A DNA stretch of 64,000 nucleotides from Pseudidiomarina salinarum (lineage in GTDB: Bacteria; Pseudomonadota; Gammaproteobacteria; Enterobacterales; Alteromonadaceae). A model generated the notes under the pieces. The model had not been told where the DNA came from, searched no databases, and worked only from the letters and a program-made list of their open reading frames with translations. The DNA lies in contig NZ_JPER01000001.1 of NCBI RefSeq assembly GCF_000753715.1, positions 1-64,000 on the forward strand. Reading direction: 5' to 3'. Within the stretch, counting starts at the first letter, position 1; each line of letters starts with the position of its first letter. Both the position numbers and the translations under genes were made by a program. This document shows, one piece after another, positions 27,423 through 37,900 of this stretch.

Positions 27423-30366
27423 ATGGCTGTTTTTGATAATTCTGCTGCTGTCCTCTCAGGTTATCCAGGCGAAAACCTCGACCCTGCCGGCAGATGTAGG
27501 AGCTAACGGCGACCCCTTTCAGAGCTGCTCGCTAAACGGTACGCAAATAATCAACTCCACCAGCTATCAGGTAATTGACTGCCCGGGAGATATCACGCTG
27601 TACAACGGGAATAACAACTTTGTTGATATCACAACACCGGTAATTCTGAACATAGCGGGTGATCTGGACCTGGCGGGCACTGATGTTAACGTCGGTGGTG
27701 TTGCTGACGACATGTACATTAACGTAGGTGCTGACTTAATCACCGGCAATAGCGGTAATACAGTGATTGCCAACGTAGAGGTAACCGGTTCGATACTTGC
27801 CGAGAATAACACTAGTTTCTCAGGCGATCTCAATATCACCGGTGACGTATCGCTGGGGAATAACAGCGATATTCAGGGTAATGTGAATGTCGATGGTAAT
27901 TTAGATACCGGCGAGAACGTCAATATCACTGGTAATATTGACGCCAACAATATTTACCTCGGCCAGAATAATACCGTCACAGGGGATATAACCGGTAACG
28001 ATATTACAATTTCGGGCAATAACTCCACCGTAACTGGAGACATAACGGGTACCGGCACCTTCGTCAATGAGGGTACTGTGGACGGTGATGTCCAGGTGCT
28101 ATGTGAGAGCGGTGAAACCACCACCAATAATGGCGAAATAACGGGAAACCTGAACTCCGGCTGTTTAGTTGACAACAACGGCACCGTGGATGGTTATGTG
28201 AATGCCCCCGAAGGCAGTGATTACGGTGACGCCGGAGAAAGCTGCGATTACGGCGTAAACGAAGAAGATCCTTGTTTAGGCGATGACGCGGATTTAGATT
28301 TTTTTGAGATCGTACATGATGGGCAGGGCCTCACCTGCCAGGCTGAAACCATCACGCTGCGGCCCTGTGCCGATTCAACCTGTTCAAGCTTAGTGTCGCT
28401 TACCGGCTCTTTTACCCTGACCGCGGCTTCAGGCTCAAACTCATTTTCCACCAGCGGCAATTTCGATGGTACCGGTGCGTTCAGCACAAATCTGTCGGTG
28501 CCTGTTGCGGATACCTATACCCTGAGCCTCTCAACCTCGGATGTAGCGCTCAATCCTGCCCAGTGCGATCTGAACGGCGTCGACGACTGCAATATCAGTT
28601 TCGCCGATACCGGATTTTTGCTCAGCGCGCCGGGCGAAGCCCAGGCCGGCGTGGCCTTTACTCTGACTGTGCAGGCGGTACGTACGGATAATAACACCGG
28701 CGCCTGTGAAGCCGCGTTAAACGGGCAACAGGATATTGATCTGGCAATGAGTTGTACCGACCCGGCCGCCTGCTTACAAACAGCCACTTTCGGCGGGGTA
28801 AGTATTACCGAGTCGCCGACGTTTGCGTCAGTGAGTGCTGATTTCGGCACCAACGGCACTGCGAATCTGTCTGTTACTTATCCCGACGCAGGTGCCATCA
28901 GTTTTAACGCGCAGAAGACCGTAGCCACCGGCGCCAACCTCGCCGGCGCGCTAGGCAGTGACGTGGTGGTGCGGCCTTATGCCTTTGTTATCAGTACCAA
29001 TCCAACTTCTACGGCTGCTTCTTACAGCAGTGATTATGGGCAGGCACCGCTGTTCCGCCAGGCGGGAGAGAGCTTTGGCGTAACGGTTACTGCGGTCAAT
29101 CAGCAGGGCAATGTGACCGGGAATTATGGTAATGAAAGCACCCAGCAGCGCCCGGTACTGGTGACCACGCCCGATTATGTGGCACCAACAGGCTCGGGCG
29201 GTACGATCGTTTTAAATAGCCCGCTGGCGTTCGACGGCAGCGGTAGCGGTGCCTATTCTTCAACAGATGTGTCCTACACCGATGTCGGCGTGATTAGCCT
29301 GCTGGCGAACCAGTTTGGCAATGCATATCTGGGAACCAGTGATGTGACCGGGCAAAGTGACAGCCTCGGACGCTTTTATCCCGCTTACTTTACCGCAGGG
29401 GAGCCGGTTGCGCCGCTATTCCAGCATGCCCAGGACGACTTCAGCTACCTTGGGCAGCCGCTCGTTTTCTCCGGCGACTATCCACAGCTGAATTTTGCGC
29501 CTAAAAACCTGCAGGGCATGACAGTGGTGAATTACCGCGATGCTTTTTTCAAGTATGCTTCGGACTGGAGTAATCGCAGCTACACTCATGTCACCAGCTG
29601 TGACGGTCAGGGACCTTTCCCGCTGGCCTTTGACGGCACCAGCAATGCGTCATTAAATACCGGCAATGATACCGATACCGCACCTGATTTCACGGTGTCA
29701 CTGCCTGCAGAGGATGGCTTGCGTTACGTTCAGGATCCCGCCACAGCAACGGCGCCTTTTGCCAGCTGCGCTGAACTCACCGTTCCCGCCGCAGCCCTTA
29801 CCGACAGCGATGGTGTTTGCGTACAGAATACCCCCGGAGGCTCCTGCCTTGACTATAGCTTTGCCCCAATCGAAGGTACCGAGCTGCTTGACGGCCGTAT
29901 CCTGTTACTGCCGGCCTACGGGGCAAGCAACGACGTGCTGGATCTCGAATTTCTGGTCGAATACTTCGACGGTACTTTGTTTATCACCAATGGCCGGGAC
30001 AACAGTACCCAATACAGTGATAACTGGACTACACCCGAGGGCACCCGCTTTGCTGATTTCGTATCAAATGAAGGCCTGACTGCGGCCGAACTGGCAGCCG
30101 AGCCCCTGATGCCAACGCCGGTGCTTGCTGGCCAACGGCAGGTTAGCCAGCCATTATTGCTGGGGCAATCAGTAACACCGGGGCTAAGCGGTAGCTTTAA
30201 CTGGGACCTGAATCTGAATGACATTGGCCTGCCATGGCTGCAGTATCAGTGGGATGATGAGTGCAGTCCGGCCACGGATCCACAGTTTAACCCCTGTGCG
30301 CCATTAGTTTTTGGCTTGTTTCGGGGTAATGATCGAATAATTTACCAGCGCGAAACAGGTTGGTAA
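27409..30366 (+). CDS. mshQ: MSHA-associated surface protein MshQ
   Basis: Large exported protein (985 residues) that ends the MSHA locus. A signal peptide (about 1-22, ending VIQA) is followed by a region (about 60-270) of irregular 16-20-residue units rich in Asn, Gly, Asp and Thr, such as NNTVTGDITG, with the look of a right-handed beta-solenoid. The remaining 700 or so residues, with scattered cysteine pairs, correspond to the MshQ-type domain I believe is catalogued as DUF6701. Its role is unknown; a pilus-tip adhesin is a reasonable inference. It overlaps mshP by 14 nt. Confidence 0.85.
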   Translation: MPIIKWLFLIILLLSSQVIQAKTSTLPADVGANGDPFQSCSLNGTQIINSTSYQVIDCPGDITLYNGNNNFVDITTPVILNIAGDLDLAGTDVNVGGVADDMYINVGADLITGNSGNTVIANVEVTGSILAENNTSFSGDLNITGDVSLGNNSDIQGNVNVDGNLDTGENVNITGNIDANNIYLGQNNTVTGDITGNDITISGNNSTVTGDITGTGTFVNEGTVDGDVQVLCESGETTTNNGEITGNLNSGCLVDNNGTVDGYVNAPEGSDYGDAGESCDYGVNEEDPCLGDDADLDFFEIVHDGQGLTCQAETITLRPCADSTCSSLVSLTGSFTLTAASGSNSFSTSGNFDGTGAFSTNLSVPVADTYTLSLSTSDVALNPAQCDLNGVDDCNISFADTGFLLSAPGEAQAGVAFTLTVQAVRTDNNTGACEAALNGQQDIDLAMSCTDPAACLQTATFGGVSITESPTFASVSADFGTNGTANLSVTYPDAGAISFNAQKTVATGANLAGALGSDVVVRPYAFVISTNPTSTAASYSSDYGQAPLFRQAGESFGVTVTAVNQQGNVTGNYGNESTQQRPVLVTTPDYVAPTGSGGTIVLNSPLAFDGSGSGAYSSTDVSYTDVGVISLLANQFGNAYLGTSDVTGQSDSLGRFYPAYFTAGEPVAPLFQHAQDDFSYLGQPLVFSGDYPQLNFAPKNLQGMTVVNYRDAFFKYASDWSNRSYTHVTSCDGQGPFPLAFDGTSNASLNTGNDTDTAPDFTVSLPAEDGLRYVQDPATATAPFASCAELTVPAAALTDSDGVCVQNTPGGSCLDYSFAPIEGTELLDGRILLLPAYGASNDVLDLEFLVEYFDGTLFITNGRDNSTQYSDNWTTPEGTRFADFVSNEGLTAAELAAEPLMPTPVLAGQRQVSQPLLLGQSVTPGLSGSFNWDLNLNDIGLPWLQYQWDDECSPATDPQFNPCAPLVFGLFRGNDRIIYQRETGW

Positions 30367-30394
30367 TATGCGTGGTAATCAAAAAGTAAATACA

Positions 30395-31548
<1,154 letters not shown>

Positions 31549-31556
31549 GCGACGCT

Positions 31557-32423
31557 ATGCAGTCGCTATTTGAACGCGGGCCTTCATTACGTACCCGGCT
31601 GGTGCTGTCACTAGCCATTGCTGGCTCGCTGTTATTTTTAGACCACCGGCTCAATACCATGCAGCCGGTGCGTTCCTTTATGACCTCCCTGGTCGCGCCT
31701 ATCCAGTACCTGGCCATATTGCCTGAAGAGCTGTTAGATCGGCTGGTTTATCTGTCGACCACCCGTACAGCCCTCAGGGAAGAGAACTACCGGTTACAGG
31801 AGGAACTGCTGGAGCTGGAAATGGCGGTGCAGCGGCTGAATTTTCTCGAAAACGAGAATGATCGGTTACGCCAGTTACTGGGATCTGAAGTGCGCCAGGC
31901 CAGCCGCCGCATGGTCGCTGAAGTCGTCGCCGTCGCTACGGATCCGTTTTCGCACCAACTGGTGATTAATAAAGGCTCAGCCAACGGTGTTTACGATGGC
32001 CAGCCGGTGCTGGACAATCGCGGCATTGTCGGCCAGATCACCAGTGTTGGCCACAACACTGCCCGCGTCCTGCTCATATCCGATCAAAGTCACGCCGTTT
32101 TATTGCGGGCCGAGCGTAATGATATTCGCGTACTGGCAAAAGGCACCGGCGATCTGGCGTTGCTTGAATTACTCTACATTCCCCACAGTACCGAACTTAT
32201 CGAAGGCGATATCCTGCTGTCGTCCGGTCTTGGCGGCGTGTTCCCAGAAGGTTATCCGGTCGCTATGATCGACTCCATTGACCGCGATGAAGACCGCCCT
32301 TATGCCAAGGTGCTGGTGCGGCCTTTTGCTGAGCTCGATCGCGTCCGCACACTGCTGCTGCTATGGCCGGCGAATGCCAGCGAAGAGCCAGTCTATGATG
32401 ATGAGGTGCCGGATGTGGATTAA
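31557..32423 (+). CDS. mreC: Rod-shape-determining protein MreC
   Basis: Bitopic periplasmic scaffold linking MreB filaments to elongasome enzymes. The 288 residues have one N-terminal transmembrane helix (about 16-35), a coiled coil (about 65-105) and the two-barrel periplasmic domain (about 110-270). A short acidic tail overlaps the mreD start by 11 nt. Eight nt separate it from mreB. Confidence 0.96.
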   Translation: MQSLFERGPSLRTRLVLSLAIAGSLLFLDHRLNTMQPVRSFMTSLVAPIQYLAILPEELLDRLVYLSTTRTALREENYRLQEELLELEMAVQRLNFLENENDRLRQLLGSEVRQASRRMVAEVVAVATDPFSHQLVINKGSANGVYDGQPVLDNRGIVGQITSVGHNTARVLLISDQSHAVLLRAERNDIRVLAKGTGDLALLELLYIPHSTELIEGDILLSSGLGGVFPEGYPVAMIDSIDRDEDRPYAKVLVRPFAELDRVRTLLLLWPANASEEPVYDDEVPDVD

Positions 32424-32895
32424 AGCTGGTTTATTCCCCTTACTGCTGAGTTACGTGCTGGCGATGGTGCTGATGGTGATGCCGCTACCGGCATTTCTGG
32501 AGCCCTGGCGGCCCGACTGGTTGTCGTTGGTTATCATTTACTGGCTGCTGGCAATACCGCATAGGGTTGGTTTTGGTACGGTGCTGATCCTGGGTTTACT
32601 GGCCGATATCCTGATGGGGTCAGTATTTGGTATTTACGCAATTGCGCTACTGCTTATCGCCTATCCGACGGTTCGGCATTACCAACGCATACGTAATTAC
32701 TCACTGACCCAGCAGGCCTTGATTGTTGGTCTTCTGGTGCTGGTGAAGCGGGCGGTGGTGTATGAACTCGAACATGTATTGAACGATGCCGTGTTTCTTT
32801 TGCCATACTTATACCCGGTAATCTCCTCGGCGATTATCTGGCCGTGGATCTATCTGGTTATGCGCAAGTACCGGCGCCGCCACCTGATACGTTAG
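32413..32895 (+). CDS. mreD: Rod-shape-determining membrane protein MreD
   Basis: Integral inner-membrane protein of the elongasome, 160 residues with five or so hydrophobic helices. The start is ATG 32413 (MWIKAGLFPLLLSYVL), with GAGG upstream, overlapping mreC. The frame's upstream extension to 32278 lies within mreC and is rejected. Confidence 0.93.
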   Translation: MWIKAGLFPLLLSYVLAMVLMVMPLPAFLEPWRPDWLSLVIIYWLLAIPHRVGFGTVLILGLLADILMGSVFGIYAIALLLIAYPTVRHYQRIRNYSLTQQALIVGLLVLVKRAVVYELEHVLNDAVFLLPYLYPVISSAIIWPWIYLVMRKYRRRHLIR

Positions 32896-32905
32896 GTTTT
32901 ATGAC

Positions 32906-33484
32906 ATGACAGCATTAGTCCTTGCGTCGGGTTCGCCCCGGCGATATGAATTATTACAGCTTCTGGATCGCCCCTTCACTGTGGTGCGGCCCAATATCCC
33001 CGAACAACGTTCGGCCAGAGAAACTCCCATGGGCTACGTGCAGCGTCTGGCTGCCCAGAAGGCCGAAGCGGGTGCCAGGCTTGCCGGCGATGACGCCATG
33101 GTGTTGGGCGCCGATACCATAGTGGTATGTGACCATCAGGTACTCGAGAAGCCCGCTGATGAAAATCACTTTGTCACTATGATGGAACTACTTTCCGGTC
33201 GCTCTCATCAAGCCATTACTGCCATTGCCTTGCATTACCAGCAGCGCACCCGGGTGACAACAGCGCTGGCCACTGTGACCTTTAAATCATTAACCGCCGA
33301 AGAAATTCGTGCCTACTGGGCCAGCGGCGAGCCGGCTGACAAAGCCGGCGGTTATGGTATACAGGGGCGCGCAGCAAAGTTCGTGACTAAGGTTGAAGGC
33401 AGCTATCTGGCGGTGGTGGGTTTACCTTTATATGAAACCGAGCAATTAATCCGGCAGGCAGAAGGCGACGCGAATGAGCGCTGA
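32906..33484 (+). CDS. maf: Maf-type nucleoside triphosphate pyrophosphatase
   Basis: House-cleaning enzyme hydrolysing dTTP, UTP or modified nucleotides to monophosphates (E. coli YhdE type by context next to mreD and rng). The 192 residues contain the family motifs SGSPRRYELL at the N-terminus and GADTIVV around residue 70. It overlaps rng by 11 nt, a conserved arrangement. Confidence 0.93.
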   Translation: MTALVLASGSPRRYELLQLLDRPFTVVRPNIPEQRSARETPMGYVQRLAAQKAEAGARLAGDDAMVLGADTIVVCDHQVLEKPADENHFVTMMELLSGRSHQAITAIALHYQQRTRVTTALATVTFKSLTAEEIRAYWASGEPADKAGGYGIQGRAAKFVTKVEGSYLAVVGLPLYETEQLIRQAEGDANER

Positions 33485-34943
33485 AATACTGATGAACGTG
33501 ACGCCGACGGAAACCCGGGTCGCGCTGATTGAAAATGGCATTCTGCAGGAGATCCACATTGAGCGCCAGGCCAAGCGTGGCCTGGTGGGCAATATTTATG
33601 TGGGCAAGGTATCGCGGGTGCTGCCGGGGATGCAGGCAGCTTTTATTGACATCGGCCTGGATAAAGCCGCATTTTTGCATGCTTCGGACATTGTCACTCA
33701 CATTGAGCAAGTGGAAGAAATTACTGCGCGCTCGGTACCGGCGACCGATATTGCCAGGCTGGTGCGGCCCGGTCAGCAAATCCTGGTGCAGGTGGTCAAA
33801 GATCCGCTGGGCACAAAAGGCGCCCGGCTGACCACAGACATTACCATTCCGTCGCGTTATATGGTGCTGATGCCGCAATCACCCCATGTGGGTATTTCTC
33901 AGCGCATCGAAGGTGAGGCTGAGCGGGAGCGGCTTAAGCGAGCTGCGGAGCCATACTGTGACGCTGATGGCGGTTTTATCGTGCGCACGGCGGCTGAAGG
34001 TGCAAGCGATGACGAACTGCAGCACGACGCGGCCTTTTTGCGGCGGTTGTGGGACACCATTCAGAAACGCCGTAAAGGCATGCGCAAGATCGGCCTGGTT
34101 TATGAAGATCTGAACCTGTCGTGCCGGATCCTCCGTGATTTTGTCGGCGACCAGATTGAGCGGATTCGCGTTGATTCCAAACTGACCTATGATTTACTAA
34201 GTGAATTTGTGGGTGAATTTATTCCGGAGCTATCGTCAGCGCTGGAATATTATGTGGGCGAGCGCCCGATATTTGATCTTTTTGATGTTGAGAATGAAGT
34301 GCAGCGGGCCCTGGACCGCAAGGTGGATCTGAAATCCGGCGGCTCGATTATCATTGATCAGACCGAGGCAATGACAACCATAGATATTAATACCGGTGGT
34401 TTTGTCGGGCACCGCAATCTCGAAGAAACCATCTTCAATACCAATATTGAAGCGACCCAGGCTATCGCCCGGCAACTGCGCCTGCGTAACCTTGGGGGGA
34501 TTATTATAATTGATTTTATCGATATGCAGAGCAACGACCACCGGCGCCGTGTTTTGCATAGTCTGGAACAGGCACTGGCAAAAGATCGCGCGAAAAATTC
34601 CATCAACGGCTTTACCACCCTCGGGCTGGTGGAAATGACGCGCAAGCGCACACGCGAAAGTCTTGAGCATGTGCTTTGTTCGGAATGCCCGGTATGTAGT
34701 GGCCGTGGCACCATGAAAACCGTTGATACCGTCTGTTATGAAGTGATGCGGGAGATTGTTCGCGTTAACCGGGCCTATGCTGCGGATCATTTTGTTATCT
34801 ACGCCTCGGCGGCGGTTGCAGAGACCTTATTGAATGAAGAGTCACATGCCCTGGCGGAACTTGAGGTTTTCATCGGTAAGCAGGTTAAGGTATTAACTGA
34901 GCCCCTGTACCACCAGGAACAGTTCGACGTGGTGATGATGTAA
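33474..34943 (+). CDS. rng: Ribonuclease G
   Basis: Endoribonuclease that matures the 5' end of 16S rRNA and degrades some mRNAs. The 489-residue protein has an S1 domain (about 37-130), the RNase E/G catalytic core with metal-binding aspartates in TTIDINTGGF and IIIIDFIDM, and the zinc-link CPVC. It lacks the long C-terminal scaffold of RNase E. The maf-rng overlap and 1-nt gap to yhdP indicate a single transcript. Confidence 0.96.
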   Translation: MSAEILMNVTPTETRVALIENGILQEIHIERQAKRGLVGNIYVGKVSRVLPGMQAAFIDIGLDKAAFLHASDIVTHIEQVEEITARSVPATDIARLVRPGQQILVQVVKDPLGTKGARLTTDITIPSRYMVLMPQSPHVGISQRIEGEAERERLKRAAEPYCDADGGFIVRTAAEGASDDELQHDAAFLRRLWDTIQKRRKGMRKIGLVYEDLNLSCRILRDFVGDQIERIRVDSKLTYDLLSEFVGEFIPELSSALEYYVGERPIFDLFDVENEVQRALDRKVDLKSGGSIIIDQTEAMTTIDINTGGFVGHRNLEETIFNTNIEATQAIARQLRLRNLGGIIIIDFIDMQSNDHRRRVLHSLEQALAKDRAKNSINGFTTLGLVEMTRKRTRESLEHVLCSECPVCSGRGTMKTVDTVCYEVMREIVRVNRAYAADHFVIYASAAVAETLLNEESHALAELEVFIGKQVKVLTEPLYHQEQFDVVMM

Positions 34944-34944
34944 T

Positions 34945-37900
34945 ATGTGGCGGATATCGCTGAAAGTAGCTTATCGGGGCATTCTCTACACTGTGGCCAG
35001 CCTGCTGGTACTGCTCGCGGTGGTGTTGTCGATCCTGCGTTATCTGTTGCCCATGTTGCCGGACGTTACCGCGCAGGTTGAACAATTTGTCGCCAATCAG
35101 TATCAGCTGGAAACCAACATTAGCGAGCTGAGTGCTGACTGGAGTACCGCCGGACCTCAACTAATATTACATGATGTCAGTGTCCAACCCGAGGGCGGTG
35201 AAACCACCCAGGTTGATATAGCCGAAGCCCGTATTCATTTTGATCTCTGGCAAAGTGTACAGAGCTGGTCACTGCAGTTTGAACGGGTCACTTTAGAGCA
35301 GGCGCGGATTGAGTATGATCTGCGCGAGGCCAGGGAAGTGGCCGGCACGGATTTTCCTGACGCGATACCACGCTTTTTCCTCAACCAGCTCGACTATGTG
35401 GTGATCGAGAACAGTGCTGTTGAGCTGATTAATTTGCTCGGGGTGAAGCGTCGTATTGATATCGAGCGGTTGAGCTGGATGAACCGTGGCTCCCGCCATC
35501 AGGGCATTGGTAAGTTTCGCATTGCCGACCTGAATACCAACGCACTCGATATGGTTATTGATATTAACGGTCAGGATCCTGGTGCCCTCGACGGACAGAT
35601 CTACGTCAATGCCGCCAATTTGGATGTGGCGCCGTGGTTACAGCAGCAGGTAGTGGATTCAGAAGTTGAGCACGCCGAGCTGAACTTTACCTTGTGGCTG
35701 AACTTTGCCGACAGTACGTTTAATAATGGCGTATTGCAGCTCGGTGAGAATTCTCTTGGCTGGCAGATCGATGATCAACAGCACCAGATCAGGATCCCTG
35801 AAGGCGTTCTCAAGCTACGCCCGCGGGACGAAGGTTGGCTGGTAAACAGCGCACCACTTACTGTTGAACAGGACGGTAACACCTGGCAGTTGCCTGGCTT
35901 TAGCTGGCGCCAGCAAGCTAGCGGCTTTAGTTTTAGCATCGATGCCGCTCCGCTGAGTCCGCTGCTGGAGGTGCTTACTGTTACGGGCAGTTCCGGCGCG
36001 GCTATATATACTGAGTTAGCCGGCCGTGAAACCGCAGGACAAGTGTCACTGCGCATGGCACAGGATTTGGAGCAGGGGCTGCGTTGGTTGGTAAATGGCC
36101 AGCAGTTACGCTGGCAGCATTCAGCATCAGCGCCGGGGGTCGATGCCGTAAATATTGAGATTTATGGCGAGGGAGTCGACGCGAACTGGCAGCTTCAAGG
36201 TCGTGACGTCGCTCTGCGCAGCGAGCAACTCGATACCGAAAGAGCCTGGCAGCTTGATGAACTGAGCCTTAAGGGCGACTGGCAGTGGCGGGATAGTAAC
36301 TGGCAGCTGACTATTGCCGAAGGCAGTCAGGTACGCCTGCAGGATTTACCATTGTCGGTGGCTGTCCGGTTGAACAATGAGGCGGGCCGACTAGCGCTTA
36401 GCGGCCGGATTATCGGCCTGAATGAGCAGCCAGTGCCGGCGGGTGTATTGCGGCAGTACCTACCTGCTGTTTTGGGCGCCAATTTGCAGGACTATCTGGT
36501 AACGGCTTTACATGACGGCGCCGCAGAATCACTGGCGCTGGTCTGGCGGGGCTGGTTTGATGAATTTCCTTATAAGAATTATCAGGGACAGTTTGCGGCG
36601 CAGGCGAACATCAACGATCTGCGTTTTAAGTTCCGGCCCGACTGGCAACCGCTTTACGACACGGCTGCCCGGGTAAACTTCAGCAACGAGCGGATGCATA
36701 TTCAGGCCCGCGATGGCAGGTTGGGTGACGTCAGATTGCCCGTGATTAATACCGTCATTCCTGATTTATCAGCCGCTGATGTGATGCTTAAAATCGACAG
36801 CGAAATTATCAGCGACTCCGCTGCGCTGCAACCTGTATTTAACGCAAGCCCACTGGCGGAAAGCCTTGGCCAGACTCTCACTGAACTGCAACTGAGCGGT
36901 CCTATGCAGGGCCAGCTCGAACTAACTATTCCACTTCAGCAAGGCGCTGAAGTGGTGGCCGAAGGGTACGCCGAGCTTGATAATAATCAGCTGGCGATCA
37001 ACATGTTGTCGCAGCAGTTTTCTGCGGTCGACGGGCGGATTAGTTTCCGTAATCAGTATATTGAGAGTAACGACCTGACGCTGCGCTGGTACGATTTGCC
37101 GGTAGCGGCCACCCTGATTAGTGATGCCGAAGGCGAAGGCTATAAGGTCAGCGTTACTATGTCCGGAGACTGGGATCTCGATAATGCAGCGCAGCTATCC
37201 GAAGCCGGGTTAATTGGCGGCACCTTTGACTGGAACGCCGAACTGGAACTGGTACTGGCTGCAGAGGGCGGCTACTCATTCCACTGGCGCCAGGAGTCTG
37301 ATCTCGATCAGCTCGCGCTGAACTTACCAGCTCCGCTACAAAAGCCCACAGGACAAAGCTGGCCGTCGCAGTTGCAGGTTTCCGGCAGTGAAGACAGCAT
37401 TTTAATTAATGGGCGTTTAGGTGATGTTGCCATGGCCGAACTGCAACTCAATGGCAATGGCAGCGCCTTGCAACAAGGTTTTATGCGTATCGGTGAGCAG
37501 CAACCGGCGGTGCCAAATCCAAACGTAACGCGGGTGAATGCCCGGTTTCCGGTCGAAGTCCATGTAGAGCGTTTTGATTTCCAACAATGGTTGGATTCTG
37601 TCCAGTTACTGGTAGATGGCTTCAGAAGCGAGCCAGAGACAAATGCATCGGCTTCGGTTTTTCAGGTGGTGCGACCGGATCTGGTCCAGCTGACAGCCGA
37701 TGAACTGCTATTGCTGGGCCATCAGCTAACGGAAGTGTCGGCGGTGGGCTGGCCGGAAGATAGCGACTGGCGCATGCGGTTACAGGCGGATCAGACCTCG
37801 TTGGTGGCATCGATCGGTTACGCTGATGGGGCTACTGCTGATCAGCCAGATACCGGTACTCTGCAACTGACCGTAGACGCGGACTATATCGAATTGGCGC

